A stretch of 64,000 nucleotides of DNA, from assembly GCF_004217615.1 (NCBI RefSeq), contig NZ_SHLD01000001.1, positions 2,170,001 to 2,234,000 of the forward strand, written 5' to 3'. Positions 1 to 8,074 of this stretch are shown here, piece after piece (position 1 is the first letter of the stretch; the number at the start of each line of letters is the position of its first letter). A program made the translations under genes and the position numbers. The notes below the pieces were generated by a model. The model saw only the letters and a program-made list of their open reading frames with translations. It made no database searches and was not told where the DNA came from. Origin of the DNA: Micromonospora kangleipakensis (GTDB lineage: Bacteria > Actinomycetota > Actinomycetes > Mycobacteriales > Micromonosporaceae).

Positions 1-194
1 CACCGGCCGGCACGGTGTCGACTGATCCCGCTCTATTTGACGGATGCCCGACCAGGGGGCAACGTAGGCCATGAGGGGCGTTCAAGCTGCCCTGGTTTGC
101 ACGGCGAAGACCGATTCGCCTTCCTGGGCCCGGGCCCGGCCCGCGCGGTCGCGCCGAACCACCGCGATCCCGAACAGCCACGAGGAGTTCCGCC

Positions 195-476
195 ATGCTG
201 ACCATGACCGACAACGCCATGATGGTGATCCGCGACCTCGCCGTCCAGGAGGACGTCGGCGAGGACGGCGGCCTGCGCATCGCCGCCGACACCGACGCCG
301 GCTCGCTCTCCATCGAGCTGGTGCCGCAGCCGGCGCAGGGCGACCAGGTGGTCGACAACGAGGGTGCCCGGATCTTCCTCGACGCCGACGCCGCCGAGCT
401 GCTCAACGACACCTCCGTCGACGCGACCGTCGACGACGAGGGGATCGTGCAGTTCGGCTTCACCGAGAGGGAGTGA
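195..476 (+). CDS. HesB/IscA-like domain protein without cysteines
   Basis: This 93-residue acidic protein has the length and strand pattern of the HesB/IscA (A-type Fe-S carrier) fold, with a central GGLRIAAD segment and a C-terminal GIVQFGF segment. The three cysteines that bind the cluster in IscA and ErpA are absent; there is no cysteine at all, so it is unlikely to carry an Fe-S cluster in the classical way. A GAGGAG Shine-Dalgarno sits 7 bases before ATG 195; a second ATG at 204 is possible. Cysteine-free members are common in actinobacteria and their role is unknown. It stands alone, facing the convergent gene at 487. Confidence 0.75.
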   Translation: MLTMTDNAMMVIRDLAVQEDVGEDGGLRIAADTDAGSLSIELVPQPAQGDQVVDNEGARIFLDADAAELLNDTSVDATVDDEGIVQFGFTERE

Positions 477-486
477 CCGGCTCGGC

Positions 487-1590
487 TCAGCCCGCGCGGC
501 GGGTCTCCCCGCCCCGGTGCGGCCGGCCGGACCGTCCCCGCTCGGGGGCGTCCTGGCCGGCGCCCCAGGGCCCGGGCCGCTGCCCGCGGTCCGGCCGGAG
601 CAGCGTGCCCAGCACGTACGCCAGATGGTGCGACGTGGTCCACGCCGCCCAGTTGCTCGCCGACCCGGCGCCCGCCCCGCGCCGGGCGCGGCGCAGGATC
701 TCGTGGTCGCCCCAGGAGAACGCCGCCCCGGCCGTCGGCCAGTGCGGGGCCGCCACCAGCGTCCGGCACAGGTCGGCGAAGCGGTCGTCGCCCCGACCGC
801 CCCGCCGCGACCAGCGGTAGACCCACCAGGCCCCGTCGGCCGTGTAGCGCAGCGTCGGCAGCCGGTCGCCGGGGCCGTCCGCGCCCGGCACCGCGGAGCC
901 GACGCCGTAGTCGCCGTACCCCACGCCGAGGTCGGCCAGGCGCTGCCAGAGCTGCCAGTCGAAGCGGTCGAGGCGTACCGGTTCGTCGGTGGGGAGGCGG
1001 GCCAGGGTCGGCGGCATCCCGCCGGCCGCCACGGTGACCGAGCGCCAGGCGTGCCGCCGGGCCCAGTCCAACAGCCGCCGGACCCGGGGCTCGGCCAGCC
1101 GCACGTCCGCCGGGCAGCAGACGTCGCCCGCGTCGACGAGCAGGTCGCACTGCTCCGGGACCAGCCGGGCGAGCCGCCAGACCCGCTCGACCGCGGTCGT
1201 CGTCGCGTCCGGGCCCGCCCGGTCCTGCCCGGTCCGCAGCCGGACCACGGCCCGCCGGGCGTACGCCCGCGCGGCCACCCCGTGCGCCACCAGCCGCCGG
1301 TCGCTCTCCGCCAGCCCGACCACCGGCACCAGGGGTACGCCCCAGCGGACCAGCTCGCTCTCCGGAGCGTCCGGCAGCGCGGAGACGTCGACGGCCGGCA
1401 GCAGCCCGGCCGGCAACCGGCCGACGAGGTCCACCGTGCACGGATCGACCACGCAGACGTCGAGAACCGGAGCGAGCAGCGCAACGGCGGCGTCGTCGAA
1501 ATGGGCCAGTGCCTCGAGCTCACCCCGACGACCGGCCAGAAGGGGGCGGTAGACCGGTTCCGCCGCCCGACCCCCGTGGGCGGGCACCAT
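487..1590 (-). CDS. Beta family protein (phage T4 Beta-like domain)
   Basis: This 367-residue soluble protein looks like the Beta_protein family. Near the N-terminus it has YRPLLAGRRGELEALAHF, matching the family's 'Y.P.L.GR.GE..AL' opening, and near residue 320 the C-terminal WTTSHHLAYV motif, resembling the conserved W..-NHHL-.-V box. The last 35 residues are a basic, low-complexity tail. The family was named from phage and is found scattered in actinobacteria, often near defence or toxin loci, but no function is established. Nothing nearby here suggests a phage or defence island. The start at ATG 1590 is the first in frame; GTG 1587 is an alternative. Confidence 0.65.
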   Translation of the reverse strand: MVPAHGGRAAEPVYRPLLAGRRGELEALAHFDDAAVALLAPVLDVCVVDPCTVDLVGRLPAGLLPAVDVSALPDAPESELVRWGVPLVPVVGLAESDRRLVAHGVAARAYARRAVVRLRTGQDRAGPDATTTAVERVWRLARLVPEQCDLLVDAGDVCCPADVRLAEPRVRRLLDWARRHAWRSVTVAAGGMPPTLARLPTDEPVRLDRFDWQLWQRLADLGVGYGDYGVGSAVPGADGPGDRLPTLRYTADGAWWVYRWSRRGGRGDDRFADLCRTLVAAPHWPTAGAAFSWGDHEILRRARRGAGAGSASNWAAWTTSHHLAYVLGTLLRPDRGQRPGPWGAGQDAPERGRSGRPHRGGETRRAG

Positions 1591-1630
1591 ACTTCAGGGT
1601 AGCGAGACATCGGCGCCGATCACAGGCTTT

Positions 1631-1690
1631 CCGGCCAGCGGTCCGGCCAGCGGTCCGGCCAGCGGTCCGGCCAGCGGTCCGGCCAGCGAC
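1631..1690. repeat. 12-bp tandem repeat, five units
   Basis: Four exact copies of CCGGCCAGCGGT followed by one copy ending in AC lie just upstream of the Beta-family gene (minus strand). All frames through it are open but no gene is supported. The unit is a multiple of three, so copy-number change would not shift a frame. The rest of 1591-1773 shows no gene or clear signal. Confidence 0.9.
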
Positions 1691-1773
1691 CGGGCTGCGC
1701 CGCACCGCGCGCCGACCCGCTCCGGGGGGTCGGGGCGGACGTGGCCCCCCGACCCCGGCAGGTGATCGGTCAC

Positions 1774-2100
1774 TCAGTCGTCGTCCCGCTCGTCGGTGCG
1801 GTCGCCGCCGTGGTCGTCGGCCCACTTCCGCTCGATCTCGACCACGGTGCCGTTGCCCCGGTCGACCTTGACCTCGAGCCCGGCGCCGCCCTTGACAACC
1901 GTGAAGCTCCACACCGGATGCGGTGCTCCCCCTCGGCCTCGATCTCCACGAACCGGCCGCCGCCACGTCACCTCGTCGACCCGGCTGGCCACCGGCATGT
2001 ACGGTTCGGCGCCGCCGGCCACGCGGACCGCCCCTTCCACCTGGCCGTCCTCGCCAGAGCGGGGCGGCGGGGCGCGGGCGGCCGCACAGACGAGCGCACG
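1774..2100 (-). pseudogene. Small hypothetical protein gene with two compensating frame changes
   Basis: On the minus strand the frame ending at 1774 is coding-like at both ends (third positions almost all G/C; C-terminus VDRGNGTVVEIERKW then an acidic tail). Between about 1956 and 1914 its third positions become A/T-rich, while the next frame over reads FVEIEAEGEHRIR with all third positions G/C. The simplest reading is one gene of roughly 100 codons in which two nearby indels cancel, either real decay or assembly error. The true start is unclear; ATG 2001 is in frame but good codon use extends up to about 2100. No family was recognised. From 2101 to 2324 I see no gene. Confidence 0.4.
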
Positions 2101-2324
2101 GCGCCGCTCGACAGAAGTCGTAACGTCGCCGCGCTCTGGCCGTCTCCCACCACCGCAGCCGTACGGCGGTACGACAGCGGGGACCTGGCTCGACCGGCCG
2201 GCCGTGCACCGGTCTTGGCGCTCCAGATGCCCGTCCTGAGGGGATCCAAACCACGGAGCAGTGGGGAATTCCACCATCTGTGAGTCCCGGCGTGACCGCG
2301 GGCCCGACCGGGTATGTGCGCGCC

Positions 2325-2717
2325 ATGGAGCATTTCACGATCGCGACCGTCGCCGAGAAGAGCCCGGACTTCCGCCGGGTGCTCTGGACCGGGGAGCACA
2401 CCCAGCTGGTGATCATGACGATCCCGCCGGGCGGGGAGATCGGCGAGGAGGTCCACGAGGGCATCGACCAGATCCTGACCTTCGTCAGCGGCACCGGCGA
2501 AGCCCGGGTGGCCGGCGAGAAGAAGGAGGTCGTCTCCGGCGACCTGGTGGTCGTACCGGCCGGCACGAAGCACAACTTCGTCAACACCGGCCCCAACCCG
2601 CTGGTCCTCTACACCGTCTACGGCCCGCCCGAGCACGCCGACCAGGCCGTGCACCGGACCAAGGAGGAGGCCGACGCGGCGGAGGCGGCCGGCCAGGACG
2701 AGCCGCCGACCGCCTGA
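2325..2717 (+). CDS. Cupin domain protein
   Basis: A 130-residue single-domain cupin. The first cupin box is the GGEIGEEVHEGIDQILTFV segment (about residues 37-55) with the usual histidine and acidic metal ligands, and the second is GDLVVVPAGTKHNFVNTG (about 72-90) with the second histidine. It ends in an acidic, alanine-rich tail. Members of this type are usually small metal-binding proteins of unknown substrate. I chose ATG 2325 because MEHFTIATV begins the conserved fold; the frame stays open to 2280 but the extra 15 residues look non-coding. No good Shine-Dalgarno is visible. Confidence 0.8.
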   Translation: MEHFTIATVAEKSPDFRRVLWTGEHTQLVIMTIPPGGEIGEEVHEGIDQILTFVSGTGEARVAGEKKEVVSGDLVVVPAGTKHNFVNTGPNPLVLYTVYGPPEHADQAVHRTKEEADAAEAAGQDEPPTA

Positions 2718-2758
2718 CGGCCCGGCCTGAAAACGCCGCGTCCGGGTACCCCGGGCGG

Positions 2759-4543
2759 GTGGACCAGCCGGCGATCTCCGACTACGGATTCATCTCCGAC
2801 TGCCGCTCCGGCGCCCTGGTCGCCCGGGACGGGTCGGTCGACTGGTGGTGCCCGGACCGCTTCGACACGACCTCGGTCTTCGGCCGGCTCCTCGACCCGG
2901 ACGCCGGCCACTGGCGGATCGCGCCGCTGGCCACGAGCCGGGTGGAGCGGGCGTACCAGCCGGACACCCTGGTGCTGCGGACCGTCCACCACACCCCCGA
3001 GGGGAGCGTCGCGGTCACCGACGCGCTCGCCGCCGAGCTGGGCGCCCGCAGCCACGAGCTGGGGATGAACTCGCCGGCGGTGCTGCTGCGGGTGGTCGAG
3101 GGGCTGAGCGGGCGGGTACGGATGCACCTCGACTTCGCCCCGCGCCCGGAGTACGGGCTGCTCACCCCGTACCTGCACGAGCAGCCGGACGGCGGGGTGC
3201 TGGCCACCGCCGGGCCGGTGGCGCTGGTGCTGCGCGGGGGCGGGCAGCCGCTGCGCGTGGACGGGGACCGGGTCGGGTGCACGTTCGAGGTCGCCGCCGG
3301 CCAGACGGTCGGCTTCGACCTGGCGTACGCCCCGGTCTACGGCCCGCCGCCGGCGCGGTTGGACCCGGTCGCCACGCTCGCCGAGACGGTGCGGGCGTGG
3401 GAGGCGTACCGGGAGGCCCACCATTACGACGGCGAGTACCGCGCGCAGGTCCGGCACAGCGCCACCGTGCTCACCGGCCTGACGTACGCCCGCAGCGGCG
3501 CGGTCGCCGCGGCCCTGACCACCTCGCTGCCCGAATGCATGGGCGGCGACCGCAACTACGACTACCGCTACTCCTGGCTGCGCGACTTCTCGATGACGAT
3601 GCGCGCGCTCTGGGTGGCGGCCTGCCCCAACGAGGCGACCCGCCTCTTCGCCTGGGCGGCCCGCTCGATCGGCCGGGTCGGGGACCAGCCGGTGCCGGTG
3701 CTGTTCGGGCTGCAGGGGGAGCGGGACATCTCCGAGCACGAGTGCCCGCACCTGCGCGGGTACGCGGACAGCCGTCCGGTGCGGATCGGCAACGACGCCT
3801 GGCGGCAACGGCAGCTCGACGTGCCCGGCGAGGTGATCGCGGCGGTCTGGCGGCTGCACGACTACCTCGGTGACACCTTCGAGATGGAGCTGCGGGAGAT
3901 GGTGGTGAGCCTGGCCGAGCAGGTCGCCAACACCTGGCAGCTGCCGGACCGGGGGATGTGGGAGACCCGGGACATCGAGCGGCACTACCTGTCGTCGAAG
4001 GTGCTCTGCTGGGTGGCGCTGGACGGGGCGGTGAAGCTGGCGCCCCAGCTCGGTGACCGGGCCGACCCGCGCCGCTGGGCGGCGATCCGGGACGAGATCC
4101 GGGCGACCGTGCTGCGGGAGGGCTGGAACGAGCGGATCGGCGCGTACACCGGGTCCTTCGGCTCGGTGGAGCTGGACGCCTCGGCGCTCTTCCTGCCGGT
4201 GGTGCAGTTCCTGCCGGCGACCGACCCGCGGATGCGCTCCACCATCGAGGTGGTGGAGCGTGAGCTGGGCACCGAGAGCGGGCTGGTGCGGCGCTGGAAC
4301 ACCGACCCGGCCGGCTTCGTGCTCTGCTCGTTCTGGCTGGTGGAGTGCCTGGTGATGGCGGGCGAGCGGGACCGGGCCCGGGCGTTGTTCGAGAAGGTGC
4401 TCGGGCACGCGAACGACCTGGGCCTCTTCGCCGAGCAGGTAGACCTGAGCACCGGTGCCCAGCTCGGCAACACCCCGCAGGCGCTGTCGCACATCGGGCT
4501 GGTCAACGCCGCCTGGCGGCTGACCGATCCCGCCACCGACTGA
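2759..4543 (+). CDS. Glycoside hydrolase family 15 protein (glucoamylase/trehalase type)
   Basis: This 594-residue cytoplasmic protein is a standard-length GH15 enzyme of the actinobacterial glucoamylase/trehalase group. The N-terminal beta-sandwich starts with ISDYGFISDCRSGALVARDG and SVDWWCPDRFD. The (alpha/alpha)6 barrel carries YDYRYSWLRDFS (about residue 264), DRGMWETRDIERHYLSSK with the likely catalytic Glu, and a late FVLCSFWLVECLVMAGERD segment. The substrate (maltodextrin, trehalose or another alpha-glucan) cannot be told from sequence; some actinobacterial relatives are trehalases. The start is GTG 2759, followed at once by the conserved ISDYGFI. It lies 41 bases after the cupin gene, so the two may be co-transcribed. 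Confidence 0.9.
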   Translation: MDQPAISDYGFISDCRSGALVARDGSVDWWCPDRFDTTSVFGRLLDPDAGHWRIAPLATSRVERAYQPDTLVLRTVHHTPEGSVAVTDALAAELGARSHELGMNSPAVLLRVVEGLSGRVRMHLDFAPRPEYGLLTPYLHEQPDGGVLATAGPVALVLRGGGQPLRVDGDRVGCTFEVAAGQTVGFDLAYAPVYGPPPARLDPVATLAETVRAWEAYREAHHYDGEYRAQVRHSATVLTGLTYARSGAVAAALTTSLPECMGGDRNYDYRYSWLRDFSMTMRALWVAACPNEATRLFAWAARSIGRVGDQPVPVLFGLQGERDISEHECPHLRGYADSRPVRIGNDAWRQRQLDVPGEVIAAVWRLHDYLGDTFEMELREMVVSLAEQVANTWQLPDRGMWETRDIERHYLSSKVLCWVALDGAVKLAPQLGDRADPRRWAAIRDEIRATVLREGWNERIGAYTGSFGSVELDASALFLPVVQFLPATDPRMRSTIEVVERELGTESGLVRRWNTDPAGFVLCSFWLVECLVMAGERDRARALFEKVLGHANDLGLFAEQVDLSTGAQLGNTPQALSHIGLVNAAWRLTDPATD

Positions 4544-4544
4544 G

Positions 4545-4562
4545 CGGGCGGGATCCTGCCCG
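4545..4562. terminator. Short GC stem between convergent genes
   Basis: CGGGCGGG/TCCTGCCCG can form a short G/C stem directly after the GH15 stop and before the convergent thrC end. There is no T-tract, so it is only a possible terminator. Confidence 0.3.
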
Positions 4563-4576
4563 GCCTGGTCGGCGTC

Positions 4577-5764
4577 TCACAGCACCGGTACGCCCGACAC
4601 GTCCACCGTCTCCGGATACTTCAGCCCCGCGCCGGTGTTCAGCACCACCACCCGCTCGCCGGCCCGGATCCAGCCCCCGGCCCGCAGGTGCCGGGCCGCC
4701 GACAGGCAGGCCGCCCCCTCCGGGCAGAGCAGCAGCCCCTCCCGGGCGGCGAAGTCCCGCAGGTCGGCCAGGATCTCCGCGTCGTCCACCGCGATCGCGG
4801 TCCCGCTGCTCTCCCGCAGCGCGTCCAGGATCAGCTCGTCGCCCAGCGGCGACGGCACGGTGATGCCGAAGGCCACGGTGTGCGCGTTCGCCCACGGGGT
4901 CGCCCGCGGCTCCCCGGCGGCGAACGCCCGCACGATCGGCGCGCAGCCGGTGGACTGCACCGCCACCAGCCGGGGCAGCTTCTCCTCCACCCAGCCCAGC
5001 TCGCGCAGCTCGTGCAGCGCCTTGTGGATGCCGATCAGCCCGACCCCGCCGCCGGTCGGATAGATGATCACGTCGGGCACCTGCCAGCCGAGCTGCTCGA
5101 CGATCTCGTACCCCATGGTCTTCTTGCCTTCCAGGCGGTACGGCTCGCGCAGCGTGCCCGCGTCGAAGATCCGCCCGCCCGACTCCGCGACCAGGCCGGC
5201 GACCCACCGGCCGGCGTCGCTGATCAGGCCGTTGACCAGGCGCAGGTCGGCCCCGGCGGCCAGGCACTCCCGACGGCAGATGGTCGGCGCGTCCAGCGGC
5301 ATGGCGATGGTCGCGCCGATCCCGGCCCGGGCCGCGTACGTCGCCCAGGCCGCTCCCGCGTTGCCGTTGGTCGGCATGGCGATCCGCTCGACGCCCAGCT
5401 CCCGGGCCCGGCTCACCCCCACCGCCGCGCCGCGCGCCTTGAACGACCCGGTCGGGGTGAGCCCCTCGTCCTTGACGATCAGGTCCGGGATGCCGATCTC
5501 CGCGCCGTACGCCGGGGCGCGCAGCAGCGGCGTCCAGCCCTCGCCCAGCGTGGTGACGAACCGGGCGTCGGCCACCGGCAGCAGCTCCCGGTAGCGCCAG
5601 AGGTTCGCCGGGCGGAGCCCGAACTGCTCCGGGGTCACCGCGGCGGCCACCGCGGCCAGGTCGTAGCGGGCCAGCAGCGGGGAGCCGCAGTCGCAGAGGT
5701 TCTGCAACTTGTCCGCCGGGCGCTCCGTACCGCAGCACGGGCACTCCAGGTGCGTCAGGTGCAC
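4577..5764 (-). CDS. thrC: Threonine synthase
   Basis: A PLP enzyme of 395 residues that converts O-phosphohomoserine to threonine. It starts with a cysteine cluster (CPCCG at 8-12, CDCG at 24-27) typical of the long N-terminal form and probably zinc-binding. It has the PLP-lysine motif TGSFKARG (Lys109), the glycine-rich phosphate loop YPTGGGVGLIG, and a Thr/Asn-rich PTNGNAGAAWATYAAR segment. A GAGGAG site lies 5 bases before GTG 5764. The stop of the upstream LigD-like gene is 8 bases away, so both are probably one transcript. Some PLP enzymes of this group act on related substrates, but the fit to threonine synthase is good. Confidence 0.88.
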   Translation of the reverse strand: MHLTHLECPCCGTERPADKLQNLCDCGSPLLARYDLAAVAAAVTPEQFGLRPANLWRYRELLPVADARFVTTLGEGWTPLLRAPAYGAEIGIPDLIVKDEGLTPTGSFKARGAAVGVSRARELGVERIAMPTNGNAGAAWATYAARAGIGATIAMPLDAPTICRRECLAAGADLRLVNGLISDAGRWVAGLVAESGGRIFDAGTLREPYRLEGKKTMGYEIVEQLGWQVPDVIIYPTGGGVGLIGIHKALHELRELGWVEEKLPRLVAVQSTGCAPIVRAFAAGEPRATPWANAHTVAFGITVPSPLGDELILDALRESSGTAIAVDDAEILADLRDFAAREGLLLCPEGAACLSAARHLRAGGWIRAGERVVVLNTGAGLKYPETVDVSGVPVL

Positions 5765-5772
5765 GATGCTCC

Positions 5773-6828
5773 TCAGCTCGTGTCGATGCTCAGCCAGCGT
5801 CGGCTGCGCCGACCCGGCTCGTACGGGGAGTCGAGCCGCTTGGCCACCACCCCCGGGAGCGCCTGCTCACCGGCGGTCCGCAGGGCGTCCGCACCGACCC
5901 CCGGGAACCACGGCGGAGTCTGCCAGTGCGGGCCGGCGAGCGCCAGACCGTCGAGCAGCTCCCGGCGCTCCGCGTACGGCACGTCGATGCTGGTCACGCC
6001 CTCCAGCCAGAGCAGGTCGAAGATCAGGAACTGGGCCTCCGGGCCGCCCCGGCCGGTCGGCGGCCGGACCCGGCCCGCGCCGTCGATCCGGACCAGCACG
6101 CCGTCCAGCACCGCCTCCGTCGGCGCCAGCTCCTCCGCCAGCGCCCGCAGCCACGGGTACGTCCCGGTGATCTCCTCGTCGGTCTCCGCCAGCAGCCGCA
6201 GTCGGCCGCCGGAGACGTACGCCATCGCCCGGACCCCGTCCCAGCGCAGCTCGTACCCCCACGCGGACTCGTCCTTCGGCAGCCGACCGGCCTTCGTCGG
6301 GTGCATCGGCCGGACCAGCTCCGGCCCGCTGGTCCAGCCGGGCGGCGGCGGATCGGTCCGGCGGACCATCCAGTCCCGGCCGCCGGTGGCGAAGAGCACG
6401 TAGCGGCCCTTCGTCCGCTTCCCGTCGAGCACCACGATCACCTCGTCGTCGCGCCACTTCTCCGCGCGGTACGTCCCGGTGTCGTGGATGGTCATCTTCC
6501 CGCCGCCGTACTCGCCCGCCGGGATCTCGCCGTGGAAGGTGAGGTACTCCATCGGGTGGTCCTCGGTGTGCACGGCCAGGTGGTTGCGGCCGGGCTCGCG
6601 GGGCAGGCCGCGCGGCACCGCCCAGGAGGCGAGCACCCCCTCGTGTTCCAGCCGCAGGTCCCAGTGCAGCCGGCGGGCGTGGTGCTGCTGGATGACGAAC
6701 CGGGCCTTCGCGCGGCCCGCCCGCGCCGGCTCCGGGGTCCGTTCCGGCACCGGTTCGGGGGTACGCTTCGCGTCCCTCCGCCGCCGGTACTCCTCCAGCC
6801 GGTCCGCCACCCCCGCATTCTGCGGCAC
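5773..6828 (-). CDS. LigD-type 3'-phosphoesterase with a degenerate DNA-ligase domain
   Basis: This 351-residue protein has two domains of the LigD end-joining family. Residues about 43-160 are the 3'-phosphoesterase with QQHHARRLHWDLRLE and EDHPMEYLTFHGEIPAGEY, so the nuclease/phosphatase site looks intact. Residues about 185-351 resemble the ATP-dependent ligase adenylation domain but lack its key residues: motif I reads YELRWDGVR, with Arg195 in place of the AMP-accepting Lys; motif IV reads PGVVAKRL with Pro for Glu; and the end reads WLSID instead of WLKIK. The polymerase domain and OB-fold are missing. It probably trims 3' ends and cannot ligate. It precedes thrC by 8 bases. Confidence 0.85.
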   Translation of the reverse strand: MPQNAGVADRLEEYRRRRDAKRTPEPVPERTPEPARAGRAKARFVIQQHHARRLHWDLRLEHEGVLASWAVPRGLPREPGRNHLAVHTEDHPMEYLTFHGEIPAGEYGGGKMTIHDTGTYRAEKWRDDEVIVVLDGKRTKGRYVLFATGGRDWMVRRTDPPPPGWTSGPELVRPMHPTKAGRLPKDESAWGYELRWDGVRAMAYVSGGRLRLLAETDEEITGTYPWLRALAEELAPTEAVLDGVLVRIDGAGRVRPPTGRGGPEAQFLIFDLLWLEGVTSIDVPYAERRELLDGLALAGPHWQTPPWFPGVGADALRTAGEQALPGVVAKRLDSPYEPGRRSRRWLSIDTS

Positions 6829-6998
6829 CCCGGGGCCGCTCGCAGGGCGCCGCCCGGACGATTCGTCCCCGTTCCCCGGAAAGCCGCCCCGCCGCGCCCT
6901 TCCGGCCGCAGCCGCCGCTGTCGTCCCGCTCCGACCGGTTCCGGAGGTGTCGGCGGGGCGCCGGCATGGCGGGCCTGATCAGGGGTAGAACAGCCGCC

Positions 6999-7784
6999 AT
7001 GACCAGTGCTGAACAGCCCACCGTCCCGCTCGCCGGCGACGTCCGGATGCCGCTGCTCGGCTTCGGCACCTGGCAGGCCACCGGCGAGGCCGGCTACATG
7101 GCCGTGCTCGCTGCCCTCGACGCCGGCTACCGGCACATCGACACCGCCACGATGTACGGCAACGAGGAGGACGTCGGCCGGGCGATCCAGGAGAGCGGGC
7201 TGCGCCGGGAGGACGTCTTCCTCACCACGAAGCTGCCGCCGGACCGGGTGGGCCGGGAACGGGAGACCATCGAGACGAGCCTGCGCGCCCTCGACACCGA
7301 ATACCTCGACCTGTGGCTGATCCACTGGCCGCCGTCCGCGCCGGGCGACAGCATCCCGGCCTGGCGGGAGCTGCTCGCCGCCCGAAACGAGGGGCTGACC
7401 CGCACCGTCGGGGTGAGCAACTACAGCATCAGCCAGATCGACGAGCTGATCCAGTCCACCGAGGAGACCCCGGCGGTCAACCAGATCCGCTGGAGCCCGT
7501 CGCTGTACGACCGGCAGACGCACGCCGCCCACCGGGACCGCGGCGTGGTGCTGGAGGGCTACAGCCCGTTCAAGACCAGCGACCTCTCCCACCCGGTGCT
7601 GGTGCGGATCGCCCAGGCGCACGACGTCTCCCCGGCACAGGTGGTGCTCCGCTGGCACATCGACCACGAGATCGTGGTGATTCCGAAGTCGGTCACCGCG
7701 GACCGGATCCGGGCCAACGCCGACATCTTCGGGTTCTCGCTGACCGCGGAGGAGATGCGCGACATCGACGCCCTGGGGCGCTGA
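6999..7784 (+). CDS. Aldo/keto reductase
   Basis: A 261-residue NADPH-dependent aldo/keto reductase with a TIM-barrel fold. The catalytic tetrad is visible: Asp and Tyr in GYRHIDTATMYGNE, Lys in FLTTKLP, His in LWLIHWPP. The cofactor-binding end is IPKSVTADRIRAN. It is similar in length and motifs to 2,5-diketo-gluconate reductase-like members; the natural substrate is unknown. I chose ATG 6999 (MTSAEQPTVPL) over the upstream ATG at 6966. A TAGAAC hexamer ends 7 bases before this ATG, so the message may be leaderless. The 290 bases after the gene hold no convincing gene. Confidence 0.9.
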   Translation: MTSAEQPTVPLAGDVRMPLLGFGTWQATGEAGYMAVLAALDAGYRHIDTATMYGNEEDVGRAIQESGLRREDVFLTTKLPPDRVGRERETIETSLRALDTEYLDLWLIHWPPSAPGDSIPAWRELLAARNEGLTRTVGVSNYSISQIDELIQSTEETPAVNQIRWSPSLYDRQTHAAHRDRGVVLEGYSPFKTSDLSHPVLVRIAQAHDVSPAQVVLRWHIDHEIVVIPKSVTADRIRANADIFGFSLTAEEMRDIDALGR

Positions 7785-8074
7785 CCGCGGCGGAAAGGGG
7801 CAGCGAGATGGATCGTTCCGCCGCCGGCAGGCCGCCTTGGTCGGGCCGGGGCCGTTCGCGCGCGGCTCGGGCCTGCACGGCCGTCCGGCCGGCCGCACCC
7901 TGGCCGACCTGCCGCACGTCGTCGCCGGGCGGGGTGGAAGCCGCGGCGGTGGTGTCGTCGCGGCGCGCCGACGAGTGGCCGCGGCAGGGCCGATGGGCCC
8001 TACCCCCCGTCGATCGCGGCGAGTAATGTCTTGCCTCCAACGCGTGCCGAACCCCTCCGGAGGCGTACACCACG

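Noticed and set aside
1..25. Possible 3' end of an upstream gene (frame 2, stop at 23-25)
   Set aside because: Only seven codons are visible, too few to judge.
7785..8074. Short frames between aldo-keto reductase and FAD gene
   Set aside because: No ribosome site, family match or codon signal on either strand.
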